A DNA stretch of 14,342 bases from CAWJEL01 sp964647255 (GTDB lineage Bacteria; Chloroflexota; Anaerolineae; CG2-30-64-16): the NCBI GenBank assembly GCA_964647255.1, contig CAZYGI010000091.1, positions 1 to 14,342 of the forward strand, read 5' to 3'. Numbering within the stretch: position 1 is the stretch's first letter; each line of letters starts with the position of its first letter. Positions 1 through 5,730 of this stretch are shown one piece after another. The position numbers and the translations under genes were made by a program. The notes under the pieces are model-generated. The model was given only the letters and a program-made list of their open reading frames with translations, was not told the DNA's origin and made no database searches.

Positions 1-1
1 G

Positions 2-175
2 GCAACGGGCAGCGCGGACGCGGGATCGGCGGCCGCCGGCGTGCGCGCGCCCGGGCGGTCTTTCTCCCTGGCCTTGCTTCCCGGCTATGCCGCCTACTTG
101 CTCACCGTGGCTGCGTTGGCGGGAGTCGGGGCCCGGGTCACGCGGCGCAGAACGGGCGGGAGCCGCCGGGGGTAG
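2..175 (+). CDS. C-terminal end of a membrane-anchored protein (partial)
   Basis: The window opens inside this gene; 57 residues remain before a TAG stop. What can be seen is a low-complexity Ala/Gly stretch, then one hydrophobic segment (about residues 24-45, LLPGYAAYLLTVAALAGVGA) and a basic tail (RVTRRR...SRRG). This is the classic layout of a C-terminal membrane anchor with an extracytoplasmic body. The frame is supported because its TAG overlaps the GTG start of the EcfT gene by one base, like the other junctions in this operon. By context it could be a surface-exposed accessory or substrate-capturing protein of the ECF transporter, but that is inference; the family cannot be named from this fragment. 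Confidence 0.6.
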   Translation, partial: ATGSADAGSAAAGVRAPGRSFSLALLPGYAAYLLTVAALAGVGARVTRRRTGGSRRG

Positions 176-1260
176 TGCGGGGTTGTTTGGTGGATTCCAC
201 TGATTCCTTTCACCCTGTCGCCTGGTTGGCCTGGCTGGCTGCGGCTGTGCTGCCGGCGCTTTCGACGCGCAACCCTCTGTATTTGAGCCTGACGCTGGCG
301 GCGGTCGCGATGGTATACGCGGCGCTGGGCCGGCGCAGCACCCTGGCGCAAAGCTGGGGCGCGTTTGTGCGCTTCGGCGCCCTGCTTTGGCTGCTGAGCA
401 TCCCGTTCACCGCGCTGCTGAATCATCACGGCACGATCGTCCTGTTCAGCCTGCCGCGCGGCTGGCCGATCATCGGCGGGCCGATCACGCTGGAGGCGCT
501 GCTGTATGGCCTGACCGGCGGGCTGGCGCTGATCGGCCTGCTGCTGATCTTTGCGGCGTTCAACGTGGCGGTGGATCAGGCGCGGCTCCTGCGGATGACG
601 CCCGCTTTCATCTACGGCGCGGGGGTAGTGGCCGGCATCGCGGTGGCGTTCGTCCCACAGATGGTCATCGGCTGGCAGACGATCCGTGAGGCGCAGCAGG
701 TGCGCGGGCATAAGGTGCGCGGGGTGCGCGATCTGCTCCCGCTGGTGATGCCGCTCCTGGTGACGGCCCTGGAGCGCGCGATGCAGTTGGCCGAATCCAT
801 GGAGGCGCGCGGGTTCGGGGCACAGGTCGTTGTCGCGGACGATCGCGGGCGCACGCTGAACCAACTGGCGCTGTTTTTGGGGCTGGCCGCGCTGGGCGGC
901 GGGTTCGCAGCGCTTGGCTTCTGGCCCGGCGCGCGGCTCGCGGTTGGGTGCGCGCTGGCGCTGGGCGTCGTCCTGCTGTGCTGGGCCTTCTGGGATCAAG
1001 GACGCCGGGTGAAACGCAGCCGCTACCAACGCTGGGTATGGGCGCGGCCCGACCGGATTGTGTTGGGCGCCAGCCTGACTGCATTGGTCGCCTGGGGCGC
1101 GGTCTGGCTCCTGCGCTCCGAATGGATCTTCTATTATCCGTATCCGCCCTACTCGCCGTGGCCGGTCTTTCATCCGCTCGCCGGGGCGGCGATCGCCTTG
1201 TTGGCAACACCGGCACTGCTATTGTCGCCCGATGTGATGCATGGAGTTCAACCGGCTTGA
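175..1260 (+). CDS. ecfT: Energy-coupling factor transporter transmembrane protein EcfT (CbiQ family)
   Basis: This is the membrane scaffold that couples ATP hydrolysis by the EcfA pair to toppling of the S component in a vitamin or metal ECF importer. It is 361 aa with about eight or nine hydrophobic segments. The cytoplasmic coupling region contains the paired short Arg-Gly motifs typical of EcfT: AQQVRGHKVRG (about 173-183) and ESMEARGF (about 207-214), separated by the helix DLLPLVMPLLVTALERAMQLA. It is longer than the usual ~260 aa; the extra length is a C-terminal group of hydrophobic segments after residue 220. The GTG start at 175 overlaps the previous stop by one base, and its TGA stop overlaps the start of the ATPase gene, so translational coupling is likely. 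The family call is firm; the substrate is unknown. Confidence 0.88.
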   Translation: MRGCLVDSTDSFHPVAWLAWLAAAVLPALSTRNPLYLSLTLAAVAMVYAALGRRSTLAQSWGAFVRFGALLWLLSIPFTALLNHHGTIVLFSLPRGWPIIGGPITLEALLYGLTGGLALIGLLLIFAAFNVAVDQARLLRMTPAFIYGAGVVAGIAVAFVPQMVIGWQTIREAQQVRGHKVRGVRDLLPLVMPLLVTALERAMQLAESMEARGFGAQVVVADDRGRTLNQLALFLGLAALGGGFAALGFWPGARLAVGCALALGVVLLCWAFWDQGRRVKRSRYQRWVWARPDRIVLGASLTALVAWGAVWLLRSEWIFYYPYPPYSPWPVFHPLAGAAIALLATPALLLSPDVMHGVQPA

Positions 1261-2930
1261 TTCAACTTTCCCATGTCACTTACACCTACCCTGAGCAGAT
1301 CACGCCTGCGCTCGCCGACTTCTCGACGACGATCCAGCCGGGCGAGTTCGTGCTCGTGGTCGGGCCATCGGGCGCGGGGAAGTCTACCTTCCTGCGAAGC
1401 CTCAACGGCCTCGTGCCGCATTTCTACGGCGGCCGCTGGGCGGGCCGGGCCGAGGTGTTCGGCCGCGATCCGGTCGCGCTCGCCCCGCGCGGCATGGCCG
1501 ACCTGCTGGGCTTCGTCTTCCAGGATCCGGAGGCGCAGTTCGTCGTGGACACCGTGGAGGATGAGCTGGCGTTTGCGATGGAGAACTTCGCACTCCCTCC
1601 CACCACCATGCGCAAGCGCGTCGAGGAAGTGCTGGATCAGATGGGCATCGCCGGGCTGCGCACCCGCCGGATCAGCACCCTTTCTGGCGGCGAGAAGCAG
1701 CGCGTCGCCATCGCCTCGGTGCTGGCGCTCCAGCCGGAGGTGTTGGTGCTGGATGAGCCCACCTCGCAGCTTGACCCACAGGCGGCCGAAGAGGTGTTGC
1801 TCGCCGTGCGCCATCTCAACGAGGACCTCGGCCTGACCGTCATCCTCAGCGAGCACCGCCTTGAGCGGGTGATCCAATACGCCGACCGCGTGCTTTTCCT
1901 GCCCGCGCTGGCTGCCCTGCCCATGTCCGACGCGCCGCGCGCCGTCGCTGCGCTGCTTCCCCAGGTGCCGCCGCTGATCGAGCTGGGCCGAACCCTGGGC
2001 TGGCAGCCGCTGCCGCTGACGATCAAGGAGGGGCGGGGGTTTGCGCGGCGTTTGACAGATCGTCTCGGACCGGGGAGCAGAGGAACAGAGGTGACCGAGG
2101 AAGCGGTTTTACCTCCGCCCCTCCGCCCCTCCGCCCCTCTGCTCAGCGTCCGCAACCTGCACTACGCCTACGACGGCCGCGCGGCGCTGCGCGGGGTCAA
2201 CCTGGAGGTGATGCCGGGCGAGTTCATCGTGCTGATGGGGCGCAACGGGTCGGGTAAGAGCACGCTGCTTAAGCAGATAGTCGGCCTGCTCAAGCCGGGC
2301 GAGGGCCAGGTGACGGTGGGTGGGCTGGACACGCGCAAGGTAGATGTGGACGCGATCATCCAGACGGTTGGGTACGTTCCGCAGCATCCAGGCAGCCTGC
2401 TGTTCAGCGACACGCTTGTCGCGGAGTTGGCGTTCACGCGCAAGGGCCACCGCCTGCCGCCCGATCCCGACACCGATCGCCGTTTGCTCGATCGGCTGGG
2501 GCTGGGCGCGCTGGCCGGCCGCAACCCGCGCGACCTGAGCGGCGGCGAACAGCAGCGCGCGGCGCTGGCGAGCATCCTCGCCGGTGATCCGCAGATCATC
2601 CTGCTCGATGAGCCGACGCGCGGGCTGGACTACGCCCAGAAGCGCAGCCTGGCGGATCTCCTGCTGGCGCTGAAGGCTGAGGGCCGGACGATCATCATGG
2701 CGACGCACGATGTCGAGCTGGCCGCAGCTTGCGCCGATCGCGTCGCACTCATGGCCGAGGGGCAGATCATCGTGGATGGCCCCGCGCGCCAGGTGATGAG
2801 CGATTCCCAGGTCTTCTCGTCGCAGATCAACAAGCTGTTCCGCGATCCGCGTTACCTGGTGGTCGCGGATGTGGTGCGGGCGCTGGGCGAAACGACGAAT
2901 GACGAAGGACGGATGACGAAGGACGGATGA
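1257..2930 (+). CDS. ECF transporter ATPase, two fused ABC domains (EcfA1-EcfA2 type)
   Basis: This is the 557-aa motor subunit, an internal tandem of two ABC ATPases. Domain 1 has Walker A GPSGAGKST (36-44), signature LSGGEKQR (142-149), Walker B VLVLDEPTSQLD (162-173) and switch His in SEHR. Domain 2 has Walker A GRNGSGKST (329-336), signature LSGGEQQR (428-434), Walker B IILLDEPTRGLD (447-458) and His in ATHD. All ATP-binding elements are intact in both halves. I chose the TTG start at 1257: it overlaps the EcfT stop as TTGA, has GGAG 10 bases upstream, and gives the normal N-terminus MIQLSHVTYTYP. The longer open frame from 948 runs inside ecfT. The interdomain linker (about 270-297) and the last ~13 residues (TTNDEGRMTKDG) are encoded by short tandem repeats and look like late additions. 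The fused layout is known for ECF modules; substrate is not indicated. Confidence 0.9.
   Translation: MIQLSHVTYTYPEQITPALADFSTTIQPGEFVLVVGPSGAGKSTFLRSLNGLVPHFYGGRWAGRAEVFGRDPVALAPRGMADLLGFVFQDPEAQFVVDTVEDELAFAMENFALPPTTMRKRVEEVLDQMGIAGLRTRRISTLSGGEKQRVAIASVLALQPEVLVLDEPTSQLDPQAAEEVLLAVRHLNEDLGLTVILSEHRLERVIQYADRVLFLPALAALPMSDAPRAVAALLPQVPPLIELGRTLGWQPLPLTIKEGRGFARRLTDRLGPGSRGTEVTEEAVLPPPLRPSAPLLSVRNLHYAYDGRAALRGVNLEVMPGEFIVLMGRNGSGKSTLLKQIVGLLKPGEGQVTVGGLDTRKVDVDAIIQTVGYVPQHPGSLLFSDTLVAELAFTRKGHRLPPDPDTDRRLLDRLGLGALAGRNPRDLSGGEQQRAALASILAGDPQIILLDEPTRGLDYAQKRSLADLLLALKAEGRTIIMATHDVELAAACADRVALMAEGQIIVDGPARQVMSDSQVFSSQINKLFRDPRYLVVADVVRALGETTNDEGRMTKDG
2072..2144 (+). repeat. GC-rich 8-bp tandem repeat with inverted flank, inside the ATPase linker
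   Basis: Three exact units of CCTCCGCC occupy 2112-2135, followed by a diverged fourth unit CCTCTGCT (2136-2143). A 9-base inverted pair flanks them: GAGCAGAGG (2075-2083) and CCTCTGCTC (2136-2144). The insert is translated in frame as the Pro-rich interdomain linker of the ATPase (about residues 273-297). It looks like a small degenerate repeat insertion tolerated between two domains. Confidence 0.75.
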
Positions 2931-2948
2931 CGAATCGGCGGATGAGCA
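2893..2948 (+). repeat. 14-bp tandem repeat at the ATPase / S-component junction
   Basis: The 14-bp unit GGACGGATGACGAA occurs exactly twice (2907-2920 and 2921-2934). A close copy with two mismatches precedes it (2893-2906) and a weaker copy follows (2935-2948). It encodes the unusual C-terminus of the ATPase, and its ATGA supplies both the ATPase stop (2928-2930) and the S-component start (2927-2929). The gene junction itself is therefore made of repeat DNA. Confidence 0.8.
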
Positions 2949-3775
2949 ACTACAATACGCAATACGCTCCACGCTCCACGTTCCACGCTCCACGCTCCAC
3001 GCTGCTCTCCGGCGGCATCATGCTGCTTGCGAGCCTGATCGGGTTGGGCGCGTTTCTGTATCCCTTTTTTCAGACCGGTGTGTCAGCTTCCGGGACGATG
3101 GCGATGGCGCACGCGAACGACGCGCCGCTGATCTTTGTGCTGCTGCTGGTGCTCTGCCTGGCCGCGGTGTTCTCCAGCCTGACGGGTGGGCAGATGACCA
3201 GCAAGCTGGTGGCCGTGCTGGGGATCCTGACGGCGCTGTCCGCGGTGCTGCGGGCGATCCCAGGGCCGGCCGGGTTCAATGCGATCTTTCTGCTGCCGAT
3301 CCTGGCGGGCTACTGTTACGGGCCGACGTTCGGTTTCCTGCTGGGGGCGCTGTCGCTGCTCGTCTCCGCGCTGATCGGCAGCGGGGTGGGGCCGTGGCTG
3401 CCCTACCAGATGTTTGCAACGGGTTGGGTCGGGATGCTGTCCGGCTGGCTGCCGGAGTTCCGGCGCCATCGCCGCTGGGAGCCGGTCATGCTGGCGATCT
3501 GGGGCGGCGCGCTGGGGCTGCTCTTCGGCGCGATCATGAACATCTGGTTCTGGCCGTTCCTGGCAGGCGGCTCGGATGCGGGGCAAAGTTGGCAGCCGGG
3601 CATGAGTATCTGGCCGACGCTGCGGAACTACCTGGCGTTCTACGTCGCAACCTCGCTCTGGTGGGACATGGCGCGGGCCGTCGGAAACGCGTTGCTGATC
3701 CTGCTGCTCGGCCGGCCGGTCCTGGCGGTGTTGCGCCGCTTCCGCAGCCGGTTCCGGTTCGAGGTGGGGCCTTAA
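2927..3775 (+). CDS. ECF transporter S component (substrate-binding membrane protein)
   Basis: This 282-aa polytopic membrane protein closes the ECF operon. The core (about 70-175) has the typical S-component texture: a hydrophobic helix, GGQMTSKLVAVLGILTALSAVLRA, then NAIFLLPILAGYCYGPTFGFLLGALSLLVSALIGSGVGPWLPYQMFATGWVGMLSGWLPE. This resembles the subgroup annotated simply as ECF transporter S component; some relatives carry cobalamin, but no ligand residues settle the substrate here. The ATG at 2927 overlaps the ATPase TGA (ATGA). Internal ATGs at 2942 and 3020 are possible starts, because residues 1-26 are largely repeat-encoded and precede the first membrane helix (about 31-48). Position after EcfT and EcfA makes the role secure; substrate assignment is open. 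Confidence 0.8.
   Translation: MTNRRMSNYNTQYAPRSTFHAPRSTLLSGGIMLLASLIGLGAFLYPFFQTGVSASGTMAMAHANDAPLIFVLLLVLCLAAVFSSLTGGQMTSKLVAVLGILTALSAVLRAIPGPAGFNAIFLLPILAGYCYGPTFGFLLGALSLLVSALIGSGVGPWLPYQMFATGWVGMLSGWLPEFRRHRRWEPVMLAIWGGALGLLFGAIMNIWFWPFLAGGSDAGQSWQPGMSIWPTLRNYLAFYVATSLWWDMARAVGNALLILLLGRPVLAVLRRFRSRFRFEVGP
2953..3001 (+). repeat. 7-bp tandem repeat in the 5' end of the S-component gene
   Basis: Seven consecutive 7-bp units are present: CAATACG twice, then CTCCACG, CTCCACG, TTCCACG, CTCCACG, CTCCACG. They are translated as NTQYAPRSTFHAPRSTL, a hydrophilic stretch before the first membrane segment that does not look like ordinary S-component sequence. Forty-nine bases (seven units) keep the frame open. 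Confidence 0.8.
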
Positions 3776-3782
3776 GGCAGCA

Positions 3783-3826
3783 TAAGGTGGGGGTGCGGGC
3801 GGCTTTGCCGCCGCACCCCCACCTTA
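3783..3826. terminator. Strong hairpin between convergent genes, likely bidirectional terminator
   Basis: A long GC-rich inverted repeat (TAAGGTGGGGGTGCG... with ...CGCACCCCCACCTTA) pairs over about 20 bp with a single one-base bulge and a TTT apical loop. It sits exactly between the stop of the S component (3775) and the convergent stop of selD (3834). Only weak T-rich sequence follows on either strand, so it may act as a terminator in both directions or mainly protect 3' ends. Confidence 0.7.
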
Positions 3827-3833
3827 GAATTCT

Positions 3834-4883
3834 TCACACAATCTCAATCCCCTCGCCCTCAACCACATCCCCGATGATCCACACAGACTGATCCCGTTCC
3901 GCACAGGAAGCCAGGAAGGCATCCAGTCGGCCCGCCGGCACGGCGATCAGCAGCCCGCCGGAAGTCTGCGGATCGTGCAGCAGCGTCTCCTGCCAGTCGG
4001 CGACCTGCCGGGTGTAAATGACCTTGGAGTTATAGAACGCGTGATTGTTGTGCGCACCGCCCGCGAAGACCCAGTCTTCGGCGTAGCCCAGCGCGCCGGG
4101 CAGCCAGGGCAGCGCATCATAGCGGATGCGGAAGCGCACGCCGGCCGCCTCCGCCATCTCCGACGCGTGGCCGATCAGCCCGAAGCCGGTGATATCGGTG
4201 GCCGAGCGGACGCCCGCGGCCTGCGCGGCCTGGGATGCAGCCCGGTTCAACTGCGTCATGCTGGCGATCGCCGTCTCCAAGTGCTCGGCTGCGGCCTGGC
4301 CCCGCTTCAGCGCAGTGGTGATCGTGCCCGTGCCGAGCGGCTTGGTCAGAACCAATGCATCGCCCGGTCGCGCGCCGCCTTTGGTCAGGATGCGGTTGGG
4401 GTGGACGACGCCGGTGACGGCCAGGCCGTATTTCGGCTCCCGGTCCTGGATGGTGTGGCCGCCCGCGATGGCCGCGCCGGCCGCGCGCACCACATCGGCG
4501 CCCCCGCGCAGGATCTTGGCGAGCAGGTCGGCGGGCAGGTCGGGCGGGAACGCGGCGATATTCAGCGCAAAGAGCACCTCGCCGCCCATCGCGTAGACGT
4601 CGCTGAGCGCGTTGGCCGCGGCGATGGCGCCGTACTCGTAGGGCGTGTCCACGATCGGCGTGAAGAAGTCCACCGTCTGGATCAACGCCAGCTCGTCGCT
4701 GAGCCGATAAACCGCCGCATCGTCGGGCGCGCCGAGGCCGACTAGCAAGTTCGGATGCTGATCCACCGGGAAGAGATTGTCCAGGGAGCGCAGAACCTGC
4801 GCGAGCTGCTCAGGCGGCAGCTTGGACGCTCACCCGGCGCACGAGCTGAGGCTCGTCAGTTTGATGATTTGTTCGCGGGTCAT
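3834..4883 (-). CDS. selD: Selenide, water dikinase (selenophosphate synthetase), selenocysteine-containing
   Basis: SelD makes monoselenophosphate from selenide and ATP, the selenium donor for selenocysteine tRNA and selenouridine. From ATG 4883 (GGAG nine bases upstream) the frame reads MTREQIIKLTSLSSCAG, then an in-frame TGA (4832-4830), then ASKLPPEQLAQVL and on without interruption to 349 aa, the normal SelD length. The TGA is residue 18, three residues before Lys21. This is the same spacing as catalytic Cys17 and Lys20 of E. coli SelD, where many SelD proteins carry Sec. Other family motifs are intact: LLVGLGAPDDAAV (46-58), TVDFFTPIVD (70-79), AAANALSDVYAMGG, and GGHTIQDREPKYGL. Two hairpins follow the TGA. 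I therefore read it as Sec. Without recoding, the gene would be called truncated from a GTG at 4766, losing the active site. An alternative start is ATG 4898. Confidence 0.9.
4788..4822 (-). promoter_or_regulatory. Candidate bacterial SECIS hairpins downstream of the selD UGA
   Basis: Two adjacent hairpins follow the UGA on the mRNA. The first is AGCUGC / GCAGCU with a seven-base loop (4822-4804), its loop starting 13 bases after the UGA. The second is a perfect GCGCAG-GUU-CUGCGC (4802-4788), its loop starting 33 bases after the UGA with G then U. The second resembles the GCAGGUCUGC tip of the E. coli fdhF SECIS and fits the known bacterial rule of a G at the start of the apical loop within roughly 16-37 bases. 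Which hairpin binds SelB is not decided by sequence alone. Confidence 0.6.
4830..4832 (-). other. Selenocysteine codon (UGA, residue 18 of SelD)
   Basis: This is the only in-frame stop between the SelD start and its normal C-terminus. It lies in SSCAG-U-ASKL, the catalytic loop where the family has Cys or Sec. Conserved sequence continues on both sides in the same frame, which argues against a frameshift or a true stop. Confidence 0.88.
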
Positions 4884-4905
4884 GGGGGTGATCTCCATGT
4901 ATAGA

Positions 4906-4943
4906 ACGCTGATGACGCAGATTCACCGGATTAACCTGATCAC
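4906..4943 (+). repeat. Dispersed ~38-bp repeat, copy A (upstream of selD)
   Basis: The segment begins ACGCTGATGACGCAGATT and ends GATCAC, and matches copy B (7600-7563, opposite strand) at 32 of 38 positions. It lies in the 113-base gap between the restriction nuclease stop and the selD start. The rest of that gap shows no gene and no convincing terminator. Confidence 0.7.
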
Positions 4944-4996
4944 GGCATTTCACTCTCCGGTTGTGCCCGGCAGGGGCGCGGATATTGATTAGACCA

Positions 4997-5707
4997 TCAT
5001 TCTGCATGGGGCGGCAGCCCTTTGTAACGGCTCGTGTAAGCGGCCTCCACTTGTTCGGAGAACTTTTCGATGCGCAGAGAAGAGGTAGATGTAGGTGTTT
5101 CGACATCAACTTCGCCGGTTGCCGGATCCCACAACAGTAACGACATGGCTTCTGCCATGTGACTCGGCCCATCAAGATCAAAACGCCGCCCCAGCCTTTC
5201 GAGCGTGCCGATCATCGCGGCACGGGTTGACCCGGTCAGACAAGGCGCGGGGATCACCACCATGAAAGCAACGACGGCATACGGGAAGCGCGAATGCACG
5301 GTGGTCGCTTCAGTCGCCAGGTCGTTGATCATATTTTGCCAGTTCTTGCCGACGCTCTTGGTATCATTCAGCGTCTTGCTGTCAAACGCGAAACGCACCC
5401 CGTCTGGACGATAGCCGACGTCAAAGTTTTGCGGTCGCACGCCACCGATGATGCGGACATTACCGCACTCGACGCAGTTTGGTTGTTGCGGGATCAGGTC
5501 TTCGTTCCCTGGAGTGATGACTGGAATCTCCCCGAGCATGGCAGCAAACGCGTTCGCCACCGCTCTGTCGAAAATCCTGCCCAGGTCCAGGGATGAGTAA
5601 GGCGGTGTGCGACCAAGTGCACCGTTGTTGGCGCGCCACACTTCCCCGAAAGATTTCAGCAGGGAGGTATCAACCTTAATCGCAGGCATTGATGTGAGTT
5701 GGGCCAT
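4997..5707 (-). CDS. Putative type II restriction endonuclease, PD-(D/E)XK fold
   Basis: This 236-aa protein is encoded 23 bases downstream of an adenine methyltransferase on the same strand, with a strong AGGAGAGG ribosome site four bases before its ATG. I do not recognise a named family. A plausible PD-(D/E)XK core is visible: Asp96 in QNFDVGY, then a beta-strand RFAFDSK with Asp109 and Lys111. Hydrophobic strand YAVVAFMVVIP (143-153) follows, as in the core sheet of such nucleases. CVEC (78-81) is a lone CxxC pair before the core. Size and pairing fit a type II nuclease whose cut site is protected by the upstream methylase; specificity cannot be read. GC content is lower than that of the flanking genes, consistent with transfer. 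Active-site assignment is inference from motif spacing. Confidence 0.68.
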   Translation of the reverse strand: MAQLTSMPAIKVDTSLLKSFGEVWRANNGALGRTPPYSSLDLGRIFDRAVANAFAAMLGEIPVITPGNEDLIPQQPNCVECGNVRIIGGVRPQNFDVGYRPDGVRFAFDSKTLNDTKSVGKNWQNMINDLATEATTVHSRFPYAVVAFMVVIPAPCLTGSTRAAMIGTLERLGRRFDLDGPSHMAEAMSLLLWDPATGEVDVETPTSTSSLRIEKFSEQVEAAYTSRYKGLPPHAE

Positions 5708-5730
5708 GAATCCTCTCCTAGCTGCATGGG

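Noticed and set aside
94..1173. Long minus-strand frame of 359 codons opposite ecfT
   Set aside because: Composition is Arg/Gln/Pro/His-rich, typical of the antisense shadow of a GC-rich gene; ecfT on the plus strand has clear family motifs.
948..1256. Extended N-terminus of the ECF ATPase (frame open from 948)
   Set aside because: It lies wholly inside ecfT in another frame, has no ABC homology, and the TTG at 1257 gives the normal family start with stop/start overlap.
2953..3001. CRISPR-like array
   Set aside because: Units are 7 bp and contiguous with no spacers, and the array is translated; it is a simple tandem repeat.
4767..4883. selD read as a pseudogene or a 310-aa protein starting at GTG 4766
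   Set aside because: The upstream 39 codons are in the same frame, carry family motifs and a ribosome site, and the only interruption is TGA at the known Cys/Sec position with hairpins after it.
4899..4930. selD promoter with TATACA as -10 and GTGAAT as -35 on the minus strand
   Set aside because: Box matches are weak (four and three of six) and transcription would begin almost on top of the ribosome site; not supportable from sequence.
4777..4992. Small plus-strand frame (71 codons) across the selD start
   Set aside because: It overlaps the selD 5' end and repeat A, has no recognisable motif and no ribosome site.
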